Assembly: GCA_022559985.1 (NCBI GenBank)
Contig: JAFJTR010000005.1
Location: 682,001 to 746,000 of the forward strand
Source of the DNA: Parastagonospora avenae f. sp. tritici 18332-5
Taxonomy: Eukaryota; Ascomycota; Dothideomycetes; Pleosporales; Phaeosphaeriaceae
Direction of reading: 5' to 3'
Length of the DNA: 64,000 bases
Shown here piece by piece: positions 23,019-33,720 of this stretch. The translations under genes were made by a program, and so were the position numbers. The number at the start of each line of letters is the position of its first letter. The stretch's first letter is position 1. The notes under the pieces are model-generated. The model worked only from the letters and a program-made list of their open reading frames with translations. It was not told where the DNA came from and searched no databases.

Positions 23019-23325
23019 AGGAGACGAGGGTGGAGGTGAGTTTTGGCCATTGTGATATCCATGTAGACCATATAGATCTTCTTTGCGTTTGAGCTGGAAT
23101 ATAGCTTGTTCATGTCGTTGTGGACGCTTTCTAAATTTGTACGTGACTACATTGACAACACGGTCTTTCCGGTGCCTGCCCATTTCCCCCTCGAGTTCGT
23201 CGTATACATGATCCGTAAATACAGCATATATCCCATGATAGCCATACAACATGCCGCACTCGTGCCTTCGATCACATGCATCGCCATGTAATCATAAAAC
23301 ACACCACCAACCCTCTCTCGCCCTC
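23019..23325. other. Convergent 3' region, no gene seen
   Basis: The 307 bp between the ends of CCP1 and the gene at 23326. Nothing beyond UTR-like sequence. Confidence 0.45.
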
Positions 23326-24468
23326 TCAGTCCTCCCCAAACACCTGCGCCAGCCTCTGATTCTTCTTCTGCCAGTACGCCTTATAATCGTTCTCCGCCTT
23401 CTTCAACTCCGCATACTCCCTCTGCCCCATCTCCTTAACCCTCTTCTCCAGTCCCGCAATCTCCTGCACCGGCATGTCCGGCGCATCAGCCACAGGCCCC
23501 ACGCGTAGACGCGTGGGCTGATACAAGAAAGCTAGATCCTGCCTCGACGCAGCCTGCACATCCTCGACAAACGTGACGCGCTTCTTGGTCTTCTTCGCCA
23601 GCGGAGACGTCTCCTGCTCGCCGACGAACAGGGAACTCTCGGGCTCGATATCCCTCGCCTTCTCCTTCTCCTTCCCTTTATCTTTCTTAACCATCAACAC
23701 ACTCTCCACGCCCTCCTCCCCAAGCATCTGCACTCCCACCTTCCATATCTCCCCAACAACCGCCTCCCACCTATCCCGCAGCTTCTCAATCTCCTTCTTC
23801 TGGCTCGCAATCAGACGCGCGTAATCTTGCATGCGCGCGTCCAGCGTCGCGGGGAACTTCGTCTGCGTGCCATCTGTGTTCGTGCGCGTGAGGCCGATCT
23901 TGTATGCGCTGATGGGTGCATAGAGTTTGTGAGCTGCGCGGGCGAATTTCGCAGGGATGGTGAGGCGGGTGGGGGAGTTGTCTGGGTTGATGGATGAGGA
24001 GAGAGGGCGCAGGTTGGAGCCGTAGAGAGCGTGGGTGAGGGTGGAGAGAGTGGTGGTTATCTTGAGGGTGGTGGATTTGTAGAGGTGGCGCCGGTAGGAG
24101 TCGCTTGTGTCTGTTGGTGTTAGATGTGAACGGAAGGATATGGGGCAATTAGAGGTACTCTTGAAGGCTATGGCGAGCGGATGGAGGCCGGACTTCTTCT
24201 TTGACACTCGTGATCCGGCTTTGTGAGGGCTGTGGGAACTGGATCTTGACTTGTGGCTCTGGACTTTGTCATCTGAGACACGCTGTGCGATCAGCTTCGG
24301 AGCAGGCTTCTGAGGTCTGGCCTTGTCGTCCTTTGTTGCTTGAGGCGGGTGCTTGAAGACTGCGGCGACTGATACTGTCTTCTTGACTGTTGCTGCTACA
24401 ATTTGCTTCGCAGGTGGCTTCGCATCGTGGCGAGGCCGCAAGGCACGGCTATTATGCTGGACCGCCAT
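23326..24468 (-). CDS. Unknown basic protein with C-terminal coiled coil
   Basis: I do not recognise this 380-residue single-exon protein. ATG at 24468 starts MAVQHNSRALRPRHDAK. The first 100 residues are Lys/Ser/Pro-rich and strongly basic. The middle (about 100-225) holds a folded-looking region with LYKSTTLKITTTLSTLTHAL and AKFARAAHKLYAPISAYKIG. It is followed by a coiled-coil segment (LIASQKKEIEKLRDRWEAVV). The last 120 residues include KKTKKRVTFVEDVQ, similar in style to short phosphatase-docking RVTF/RVxF motifs, and a second charged helix ending QRLAQVFGED. A nuclear or chromosomal role would fit the basic N-terminus and the RVTF element, but this is only inference. Confidence 0.72.
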   Translation of the reverse strand: MAVQHNSRALRPRHDAKPPAKQIVAATVKKTVSVAAVFKHPPQATKDDKARPQKPAPKLIAQRVSDDKVQSHKSRSSSHSPHKAGSRVSKKKSGLHPLAIAFKSTSNCPISFRSHLTPTDTSDSYRRHLYKSTTLKITTTLSTLTHALYGSNLRPLSSSINPDNSPTRLTIPAKFARAAHKLYAPISAYKIGLTRTNTDGTQTKFPATLDARMQDYARLIASQKKEIEKLRDRWEAVVGEIWKVGVQMLGEEGVESVLMVKKDKGKEKEKARDIEPESSLFVGEQETSPLAKKTKKRVTFVEDVQAASRQDLAFLYQPTRLRVGPVADAPDMPVQEIAGLEKRVKEMGQREYAELKKAENDYKAYWQKKNQRLAQVFGED

Positions 24469-24835
24469 GCTAGTGTAGTGGGTTTCCCGTCGCAGTTTGT
24501 GTCGTGGTTCAGGGAATTGAGGGCGTTGTGAGATTTGGCAGCGTCGTTTTAGGCTTGAAGGTTATTCCGGCTCCGAAAAGGAAGGCGCGATTGGGAGAGC
24601 AGCACACCGCCATGCAGTGGAAGGAGCTCAGGCAGCTTGAACTGAGACGGATGGAAATAAAAAGGAAAGAAGCGCAGGCCATTACTTACGACAAGCTGGA
24701 TTCACTGCAGACGATCCTGTGCTCGTATCGCACGCACTTCATATGTACCTTACGAAGCTTCAAGGCGCAACAAGACATATATTACAGACATGATACATAA
24801 GCTTGGTCCAGATATATTCTTCTCTTTTTCATGTC
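24469..24835. other. Intergenic region, no gene seen
   Basis: Lies between the start of the 23326 gene and the 3' end of GRX5. A 98-codon plus-strand frame at 24504-24800 lacks features of a real protein. Confidence 0.4.
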
Positions 24836-25460
24836 TTATGGCTTCTGTTCTCCCTCGGCAGGCACGACAACGCCCTTCTCTTCAAGCATCTTCGCGAGTG
24901 ATCCATCCTGGTGCATCGACATGAGGATGTCGCAGCCACCAATGAACTCCTTCTCGACGTACAGCTGTGGTATGGTCGGCCACTCCGAGTATTCCTTGAT
25001 ACCTGTAGATAATACGTCAGTACATTGTCTTGTTGCTTCACCTGCAGCATCCCCACATCACACCAAGACCTTCGCCTGAGCACACAATCATCCAAACGTA
25101 CCTGCGCGCAACTCCTGATCCTCCAAAACATTGAAAGCCGTGAACTTCTCCGGATCCACACCCTGCATGCCCAGAATCTGTATGCTCGCTCTTGAAAACC
25201 CGCATTGTGGTGTCTCTGGTGTGCCTTTCATGAACAAAACAACCGGCGCCGACGCGACTGCCTTGTCAATCGCCGTTCTGACTTGATCGGAAAGGAAACG
25301 CGCTTGGAACGGCGTGATGAAGCGTAGTGGCGCGGAGGGGCGAGTCGCGGGTGTGCTTGCGTGGGTAGCTGCTCGGAATGCCTGGTCTCGATGATTAGTG
25401 TACGCGAATTATTGGGGTTAATGGAGCTGTTACCGAGGGAATTGCACGTCTTGAAAACAT
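24836..25460 (-). CDS. GRX5: Monothiol glutaredoxin GRX5, mitochondrial
   Basis: GRX5 binds a glutathione-ligated [2Fe-2S] cluster and transfers it during mitochondrial iron-sulfur protein assembly. Three exons (25434-25460, 25102-25381, 24836-25002) give 157 residues. The first 45 residues (MFSRRAIPS joined to AFRAATHASTP) form an Arg-rich targeting sequence. The thioredoxin fold has FMKGTPETPQCGFSRAS with the monothiol CGFS active site, then the phrase YSEWPTIPQLYVEKEFIGG and CDILMSMHQDGSL, which hold the cis-Pro and glutathione-binding residues. All expected positions are present. It is transcribed in the same direction as the gene at 23326, with 367 bp between. Confidence 0.95.
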
Positions 25461-26050
25461 TATGAAGTTTACTAAGTGTGGTGGTGGAGTGATTGGAAAT
25501 GGCAAGCACCTCCGCAGTTGGCCGCAAATATTTGGGAATCCATGAGGTCAGTTCAGATGTGCCAAGGCTGAGCAACAACTGCTGATATCACGAACAGCTT
25601 ATTCGCCATAGGCCATGCACGATATTTTATTCAGAATAAATCTTGCTTCTATATATAATCATGTGATGATTATGGGACATCCATCGCAGTGATTGAGGAT
25701 TGTTCAGTGTGAAATTCGCGGCTTCCGTACGATATGGTGCGCGCCTGCATTCGAACATGGGGCAGACTACTTTGCTAGGAATTGGTATGATTGCCTGCTG
25801 CAATCGACACCTTCCGAATCGGGTATGTTGAAAAGATACAGGGTCTATTCGCAGGCTTTTGGATCCTTCACTTCTTATTCTGCATATCAATTCATCACGA
25901 CAGAGATGGATGAGGCACAGTACGATCTGTAATCATGTATTCAATCTATTTGACATCTAGGAAATTTGCCAACGGTCTCAATACAAAACCTCCACGCCAC
26001 AGGTAACACTTAACGACGAGCCACTCGCTCCAACAGACTCGCTACCCTAT
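25461..26050. other. Intergenic region, no gene seen
   Basis: GRX5 promoter and the 3' side of the gene at 26051. Somewhat AT-rich around 25620-25700. Short open frames show no family features. Confidence 0.45.
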
Positions 26051-26791
26051 TCAGCCCAACTGTTGACCACTCCCGTCGCCCGAGCCCCATGATCCCGCTG
26101 TAGCTTGCAAGACTTGGGCAACAACCACCTCCAGCGTAGCTAGCACAGTGGGCAGCATAACAAACAGCAAGAGAAGCATGAAGAGCCAATCAAGCACCTG
26201 TCCGCAAAACTTCGCCAGGCGCCCCAAATCCTCCACAAACTTCAAAAGCCCTGTAAGCCATCTTCCCTCCATCTTGCCCCGCTTCACAGGTCCAATCCTA
26301 CGCATCTCATCCGCGTACTCCAAGATAACTTCCGGTGTGTCGGTGTTGACGTCCCCTACTTCTCGCGCCCGGATCGAGAAAAACACATCATGCCAGCCAG
26401 CATTCTGACAGCGCTGAAGCATAGTGACCCAAGTGATTGAGTTTTCGATTTTCACCGCGACGAATTTACCAGGAACTTCCATTGTTAGGTGATGGGTGGT
26501 AAGTGTGGCTCCGGTCTTGTGGGTGATGAAGGTCCAGAACTTGAGCAGGGAGATGTCTTCCATATTATGTGATGCGCGATCACCCACTCGGAAGGGGGAC
26601 GCCATGATGGAAGTTTTCGAGTTTTCACCATTTACAGTGAAGACCATTGTGCTGGGTGAAGGGGGTCGCTGGATATGATGTGTATCTGGGATGACTTGAA
26701 TGCCTAAATCGAAGGATGCTGAACATGGCGATGGGGGTGGGTAGCCTTTCCATAAATCATCGGGTTCTTGATTCGTAAGTTCCCGCCGCAT
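26051..26791 (-). CDS. Small unknown protein with C-terminal membrane tail (paralogue A)
   Basis: I do not recognise the family. The ATG at 26791 (MRRELTNQEPDDLWKGY) gives 246 residues; a later ATG (MVFTVNGENSKTS) is also possible. The protein shares an ordered set of landmarks with the divergent gene at 27407: FTV near the start, a Leu-x-x-FW pair, a Trp followed by Leu-x-x-Cys with a nearby Ala-Gly (LQRCQNAGWHDVFFSIRARE), and an acidic PEVILE element. The last third has a hydrophobic segment (WLFMLLLLFVMLPTVLATLE) and a Gly/Ser-rich end, suggesting a tail-anchored or single-pass membrane protein. No signal peptide is seen. Confidence 0.65.
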   Translation of the reverse strand: MRRELTNQEPDDLWKGYPPPSPCSASFDLGIQVIPDTHHIQRPPSPSTMVFTVNGENSKTSIMASPFRVGDRASHNMEDISLLKFWTFITHKTGATLTTHHLTMEVPGKFVAVKIENSITWVTMLQRCQNAGWHDVFFSIRAREVGDVNTDTPEVILEYADEMRRIGPVKRGKMEGRWLTGLLKFVEDLGRLAKFCGQVLDWLFMLLLLFVMLPTVLATLEVVVAQVLQATAGSWGSGDGSGQQLG

Positions 26792-27406
26792 ACTGTTTTG
26801 GGTGTAATTTTGCGTAGGAGAAAGTTTCTTTGGCAAAATAAGAACGGAGCGCAAGGAAGTGTTGTATGAACGTAGGATTGTAATGCTTTAGTCCGAGCAA
26901 ACACCTGTGTCTCAACAAACGGACCGCAGAACAAAGACTAGGCAACATATTGTAAGACAAACACGTCTCATACGCAGCTCTGTGGAAAGTCATGGAGACC
27001 GCGAAGTGCTACAGTGTCAGATGAAGTCGTGTGGGAGACGCAAAGTGAGCAAAGCTGTGTAGAGACATCATCTAGTCGTTTCTGATGCAGGTAAATTGAT
27101 CACGGCAAACAGTGCAAAGTACGTCGATTGGCTTTCAAATCGACCATGTCTTGCTTCGTATATCCACAAGTTTGAAAAGTCTGCTACATCAAACTAGGCA
27201 GCCTTTCGCGATCAGCCTGTTCTTTGTTCTCTGGTTTGCAGATTCACTTGTCGCTCGATTCTGTGCCTGGAGGTCTCACAGCCCGTTGCACATAAATTCC
27301 TCCCAGCGCATCTCTTCTCAAGCTCCATATCGCACAACACTCCAACCACAACTCCACAAGAATTACCACTTCACTCACCCACAAAACCATCCATATTCTA
27401 AACACC
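26792..27406. other. Shared promoter between the paralogue pair
   Basis: The 615 bp between two divergent related genes. No gene is seen in it; short minus-strand frames at 26704-26993 have no family features. Confidence 0.45.
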
Positions 27407-28045
27407 ATGAGCACCGCAACGAACTCCGCTCGCAACCCTGGTACGCCTGGACCAGCCACCGACAGTTCCGCCACGAAGACCATGACCAACTGTCTCCCCC
27501 AAGAGAATCGCTTCAAACCGAGTGTGTTCACCGTCAAAAATGGCCTATCGCAGCATTTCATCAGAACCCTCGACCTAGTCCAGGGAATCGACCGTACCTC
27601 ACTTACGGCGGACCACCTGTCCCTACCAAACTTCTGGGGACGCATCAAGCGACAATTCGGAGCTCAGCCCGCCACTCATCGCCTGCTTGCGCATGTGCCC
27701 GATGGTTGCAACGTCGGAGAAAAAACAGAAGAGATGACGAATCGAGACATCTGGTTCGCACAGCTCTTGCGCTGCTCCACTGCTGGCATGGAAATTGTGT
27801 GCTTCGGCATCGTCCCGCGGGAGAAGGGCGAGACTGATGTGCCTGAGGTCATCTTGGAGGACGACGATGTGCAGATTGCGCCTAGCACTGCAGTGGTACA
27901 GCGGACGTCTCGCACCGGACAGCTTGGATGCCTGCTCGTGCTGATTGTGCTGGTGGTGCTTGCAGGCCCGGCTGGGCGATATGCATATGTATCTGGTTGG
28001 TCTACATACCTCCCATCGTTCATGCAGGGGCTTCCAGGGTTGTGA
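27407..28045 (+). CDS. Small unknown protein with C-terminal membrane tail (paralogue B)
   Basis: This 212-residue single-exon protein is the likely paralogue of the gene at 26051. Shared landmarks in the same order are FTVKNGLSQ, LPNFWGRI, a Trp then LLRCSTAGMEIVCFGIVPRE, and DVPEVILEDDD. Overall identity is low, so the duplication is old or fast evolving. A single hydrophobic segment (LGCLLVLIVLVVLAGPAG) at about residues 172-190 would anchor the protein. The first 35 residues are Ser/Thr/Pro-rich. Function is unknown. Head-to-head placement over 615 bp allows co-regulation. Confidence 0.7.
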   Translation: MSTATNSARNPGTPGPATDSSATKTMTNCLPQENRFKPSVFTVKNGLSQHFIRTLDLVQGIDRTSLTADHLSLPNFWGRIKRQFGAQPATHRLLAHVPDGCNVGEKTEEMTNRDIWFAQLLRCSTAGMEIVCFGIVPREKGETDVPEVILEDDDVQIAPSTAVVQRTSRTGQLGCLLVLIVLVVLAGPAGRYAYVSGWSTYLPSFMQGLPGL

Positions 28046-28517
28046 GACATGATGGCACATACGGCTGGGCTGAACGAGACGGCGATTACGGCGCAGCGAG
28101 AAATTGTCAGTCGACTGTTTCACTGAGGAAATTCGCTGCGATATAGGGGCGTGCTTGTTATGTGGGATCAGCTTGCTTTTAGGAGTCAAGGAGTCGGATT
28201 AAATACATATACTACTATGAGTTGCACCGCGCTTCGTCTTTCTCCGTGATGAAATCGTGTGTAACAGTGAGGTGCCCAATTGAGACGACTATGGGTAAGA
28301 TGCAAGTGATTGTAACAATTCAACGTTATAACATTGGGCGAACCCACATAACAGTGCTAGTTATGCAACGTAAACATGAATTCCGCAGCGACTCTTTCCG
28401 CAAGTCATTATGCTGATGAACGCCAAAACGTCAAAACCCATGGTATCTTCCAGAACGCCAAACTACAATACATCCAAGTCACAACAAATATCATCTACTG
28501 CCAAAAGCGCCGCTCAT
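28046..28517. other. Convergent 3' region, no gene seen
   Basis: The 472 bp between paralogue B and the fusion transporter gene, rather AT-rich. Nothing recognisable. Confidence 0.45.
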
Positions 28518-31275
28518 CTAGTGATTGGAGTGAATACGCAGGACAGGCATAGCAAAGTCAGTGGCCAAGCTAGCATCATGCTCCGTCCTAGGAGCGAGTC
28601 CTTCAGGCCAACTCGTTCTTTCTCGGTGCTCTATCTGGGGTAGGCGTTCATCTCGATTCCAGCTGAAGCGATTCTTGATTCTGCTAAATCGTCTCGGTTT
28701 GCCATTGCCCGTGGACTCTTTCCTCTTCTCTTCAGCTTCCGATTCCCTCCGAGTGTGTTCATCGCGAGCGGGGTCGGAGAGCGTCTTGACCGCAGGTATC
28801 GAGTTCAGCCAGATCGGGTACAGCGTGCCTGCAGCATACGCGGCGATGATGACGCAGAACGCATATTGCGAATTGTGGATCTTCAATGCTGCAAACATGA
28901 CAGGAGGGATGGCAGCCCCACCGCCGATAGCTGAAGTGAGTAGTACTGATGCGTCTTTGGTATGCCTTCCCATGCCGCGAATGCCCTGGGCGAAGATTTG
29001 TGGGAACAGCGGTCCCTCACAGAACATGAGGAGGATTATCATGGCAGCGCCGGTCGACCCTGTCGTGTTCATGGTAGCAGCAGCGAATGCGACGGCTCCA
29101 AGATAGAAGAACAACAAGCTGTAACGAGGTTTGACCCACATGTCGATTGCAGCCGCCAGGAAACGCGATGCCGCGAATGCAGTATGGCCGATAGCTTGAT
29201 GTGTATCGGTATTGAGAGACGGCTTAACACGATGGAGATACTCCGAAAACGACGTGGATGTAGATTCCTGGCCTCCGACATAACAAAATTGTGAGAAGAC
29301 AGCTAGTCCAAGCCCTATCCAAAGAACCTTGACAGGCTTTCGGCCGATGTTGATTGTGGCGTCTCGCGGAATAGGCATACGTGCGCTGGCGACTTCGAGT
29401 TCCTCGTCGGTGGCTTCTGGCAGGGGTATGTAAAAGTAGATGATGGCCAGTGCGATGTTGAAGAATGCGATGCCGAGGTATGTCCATTGCACATCGATAA
29501 GACTCTCTGCATTGGCAGTGAAAAGTACCTTCTTTGCCAACAGTGGAGAGACAACAGTGCCGATGGCTTGGACAGCTTGCGAGAGACTCAAACGTGCTTC
29601 AGCGTATTCCGGGGGTCCACAGAGTGCGATGAAGGGGTTTGCGGCTAATTCTAATGTCGAAAGACCAGCTCCCACAATGAGATTTGACACCAGAAATGCG
29701 GGGAAGGAGTCGAGGACAGCAGAGGGCCAGAAGACCAGCGTACCACAGGCGTATACCGACAGTCCGACCATGTAGCATGCTTTGAAGCCCCAGGCCTTGA
29801 ACACTAGCCGTCCGAACGTCAGTGGACCAACGATGTAGCCAACATAGTATGCACTGTGCTGTCCTACAGTTTGCCAATCCGACATGCGAGCTACTTCCTG
29901 GAAGCGGGAATTGAGCACGTCCAGGAATCCATAGGCAAATCCCCATATGAAGAACAAGAATGTCACCATCAGTACGGGATAGACTGACTCGCGTACGCTT
30001 CGTAGGGTAATGTTTTTCGTTCGTCCAGTGTTTACGAAGTCAAAAAACGTCATCTGTTGGTGCCCGCGGGTACGCGTTGTTGTCGCATATGTAACAGCAG
30101 TGTTGGACGGTATCAACTGCGGCAGCTCGTTCATTTCTGGGGTCGTAAGGAAATCCAGCATCCCCATAGGCTCATCACCACTGCTACGTGCAGGCGGTGG
30201 TTTGCCTAAAGGTGACAGCGGCGGCGTTAGGGGATCGGAGCGTCTTCGAGAATCGAGGATGTCGTGGTGGAGTACCGGCTCATCGCTTGTATGCGTACCT
30301 GTGGCATCGCGCATCGACGTGTGGTCGATGATCCAAGTCGGCATGAACCTCCGGGCCAAGGGCTTCAGCGCAGGAACGCAGCCACACATTATGCCCACAT
30401 TGATTTCCACAGCGCTCCACATGAATGAGAGTGAAGAGTACCACGCAAAGTCGCCCGTATTCCTCTGGTCGTTACCGGTTTCGGAATGATCACTGTGCGC
30501 AGCGCGCAGTGTAGCCCGCTGCGCATTCTGTAGGTAGGCGATGCGAATAACATCTACTACCGCAACAAAAACACCAAATCCAAAGGTAATGACGAGAATG
30601 ATCTTTTGCTTCTTCGGCAAGCGCATACTGGTGAGAATGGGCATCGGAAGAAAAAAGATGGCAAGATCCGTGATAATGTTGAGGGGAGCGGATGAGAGAT
30701 AGATGGTGACAACGTTTGTGCAAGAGGCCGACGCAGGCACAGTTGATGCCCATGCTGCAGCAACGGGGCGACACTGTACGATGTTGAGTATAGTCAAGGC
30801 CAGGCCGCCGACATTGACAACAACCAGAGTCGCTATAGTCGCCCAGCGAAAGACCTTGTGCGTCTTGGAAAGGGATAGATAGAAGACGAGAATTGAAGTC
30901 TTTGTTGCCATCAAAGTAGGATTCTGCAGGGGATCAGACTTGTATCGACTTTGAAGAGGGAGGGTTGCGTACATAGAGAACCGAGAACACAAAGGAAGAC
31001 TTCTTCAGTGGCCGTTGCCAACCTGTCGGAATGTCTTCCTGTCTCCGGCCAAGTCCTTTGGTCGTTCCATAGCAAATCGCGAACGAGGCACCGAAAGCGA
31101 GGATCCAAGCCAGAATCATCGTGTAGTCGTCCCATCCTGGCTTTCGTATGACCATAAATCGGGAGATTAATCGTAGGCCCACAAATAGAGAGCAGAGTGC
31201 GAGTGTCGCAGCGGACACGCCCATTACCACTGGGCCTCGCGTTGAGAAGTCATCGTTGGGACCAATCGTCGCCAT
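28518..31275 (-). CDS. Fusion of fungal rhodopsin-like 7TM domain and fucose-permease-like MFS transporter
   Basis: Exons 30973-31275 and 28518-30923 encode 902 residues. Residues 1 to about 295 resemble the fungal rhodopsin-like (SAT4/PTH11-related) integral membrane domain: MGVSAATLALCSLFVGLRLI, RKPGWDDYTMILAWILAFG, a Cys-containing loop (CRPVAAAWAS) and AVEINVGIMCGCVPALKPL as the last helix. A polar linker of about 115 residues follows. From about 414 a 12-helix MFS domain of the FHS/FucP type begins with VTFLFFIWGFAYGFLDVLNS, continues with LELAANPFIALCGPPEYAEA, and ends about residue 820 before a charged tail. The second exon is open for 2406 nt across both parts, so this is not a mis-join of two genes. 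Coupling of a sensor-like domain to sugar transport is an inference. Confidence 0.85.
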
Positions 31276-33720
31276 CGCGTATATTTGACCGTATGCCCTT
31301 CCCTTGCAACCATATTAGGGCAGATGTGATTCCAGCTGGCGCATGCGAAAACTGTCTCCCTATCGTGGTCTAGGACGTCTAGAAAATGGATTGAAGTCGG
31401 ACCAAAACATTCTCTGGCGCCAGCCTGGGTATTAAGACTTTTTGTCGTTGGTGAAGGTCCAGCAAGAGCGGCAGATGCAAAGTGTTGTGTAGAGGGCGAA
31501 GAAGCGTCGATATTCACGCGGGGCGATCGAGTATACGAGGTGCGGTGAAGGGTCTGCCGTCCCCAGAAATGGCGCACACGCACACGAGTCAGAGCAGGCA
31601 TGTTTAAGGGAGTTGGTTGGTGCGCCATTGCCTTGCACTGAAGCGTGTGGAGAAGCGAAGCTAACGGTGACGACATGGCGCCTTCGGCTCAACGACACCG
31701 ATAGTCCGCCACCCTTAGCACTCTTGACGCCCACGCTCTGGCCGGTTGCAGAGAGCACATTTGAGAAGCCCGTGGTCATTCTGGCGGATTCGTTCTCGAC
31801 TTTTGACGTCTCGAGACAGTCTCAGTACGGCATGTTGCAACGCGGGTGTTCTTTCTGTTACGGTCGTCAGAATGCTGAGAGGCATGACCACGAAGAATCC
31901 TCCCGAAAATTCTTTGCAAGCCACAACCGAACTTTGAGTCTCCCATTCGCTGTCAGCCGCCTGGTGCAAGGTGTCAAGGGTACGTAGTGCCAACCCCATA
32001 TTCCCCCAGACGCCATGCTGCGACCCAACATAGTTTAGATGGAAACAGTCGCTTGCACTACCTCGCTACGGTTTAGGCCGAGGCGATCTTCACAGGGCCA
32101 ACCCATAGCGCGGGGAAAGCTGACCTCGACATTCAGAACTGATTGGTACCAATTGCCGATGTCAACTACCTAGGTAGCGACGGTGCTTACCTACGCTCCT
32201 CAAAAGGTCATGTGAACACGAACACGGCAGAAGCTCAAGTCAGGCACGCTTGCATACACCACTCTCGCGAAAAGACGGCCAAGGCCTGCGGCACGGCTGA
32301 TAACTGAGTCGTGACTCAACGACATCGGCGAACCGCTACCTGCTTTGGTCAAAATTAGGCCATAGTATCGCCGAGACAAGCCGCATAGTTTCGAGTCGTA
32401 AGATTCTCGCAAGATCGTCGCTCATTCGCATTGGTTTGCGATCGCCCGGGCCAGAGAGAGTTATCAACGCTCGGATACGGGATACTGCAGTTTCCATATT
32501 GGAATATGCCTCATATGTAATCAGTCAAGGGTGTCCCAGCGTCGTCGAAAAACAACATCGGCTGGATCCCAACAACAAAAGAATGCCCTTGGTGGACTGT
32601 GGATAGTTCTAACCAGACCCAAATGCCCCTCCTGATCTTCATCTTGATTCAGCTTTCTGTATCAAATGTCCAAGTGTCCGTACCGACAAGAGATTGGCCT
32701 GTGACGTCATCTCGAGCAGGACTTCCATGGAGACACCAAATTCCTCCATATATACTGATGATCACTTTGTATCGGGTAAAAACTGTGAACTACATCCATT
32801 CACCGGGGAATCTATGAAAACTGAACGTTCTTAATGCGTAGGCAATTATAGGGGAGTTACGATTACTTTCAAAGATCAGTCGATCGAATACCAGCCTCTG
32901 CACAGTACACCTTCTCGAGACTTGTCCGTGGCCCTTAACCTCCCCGAATGTCAGTTATATGCTGACGAGTTCAAGAAAACTACACCCATGTCGTGGACTG
33001 TCAACCGGAGTCGTGTCTCCGGTGACATCTAACCCATTGGAGCCTAGCGCAGCCTTCCAAAGTGGCGGAGCTTCGGTGCTCCAATTCTCCTCAACATAGG
33101 AGAAACATATTCCTGACCAAGAAAACCTGAGAGGATCGCGATGGCAATGTGGCATGCTCACATGGCATACAGCATCGTCACGAGTGTTCTGTAAAGATAG
33201 CCTTCGTGCCAGTCCACGCGTCTCCACATACTGCGCTGCCGTCCTCTATCACACGAGCCGTTGCACAGGACCGCGTAATGGCGCTCCTTTATCCATCTAT
33301 TTGCTGTAATCACATGGATAACTTTCGACTCATGGACACTATCTTCTGTTGCTAAAAATATCATAAGGCTACCAGCAATATTATTGAAACCGCGGGGCGA
33401 TACTCGGCCGAGGCTGTGCACTTCTGCTAGATGGACAACCTATGGAGCATACTCGCAGCACGAGAACGCCCTACATTGCAGACTGTTCTGCTAATTCATC
33501 TGTCAAGATAATCTGTTCTTCCCAGCTCCACTCCTTTCGTCGATATCTTTCTTACCTTTACTGTCGTTATCCGCATCCGTCTCTCTCGGACCACGGTTTT
33601 TATCTGAACGTCTCAGGCAGTCACGTCGAAATCTGCTGGGAGAGCTAATTACGAGGTTGCAGCGCTCAAAGCTCATAGAACCCGCGCGAAATTTTACGCC
33701 CGTCGTTTCTTACACCCACC
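31276..33720. other. 2.4 kb region without a recognisable gene
   Basis: This is the largest gene-free stretch in the window, between two divergent start codons. It has scattered open frames of 70-150 codons on both strands (for example 31432-31779 on minus, 31613-31987 on plus). None shows a family, codon bias or splice partner that I trust. A 12-bp palindrome CTACCTAGGTAG sits at 32166-32177. Pyrimidine-rich sequence before 33721 looks like a core promoter. Confidence 0.45.

Noticed and set aside
31613..31987. 124-codon plus-strand frame in the 2.4 kb gap
   Set aside because: Starts at TTG and has no recognisable protein features or partner exons.
32166..32177. 12-bp palindrome CTACCTAGGTAG
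   Set aside because: Single occurrence without terminal repeats or target-site duplication; not evidence of a transposon.
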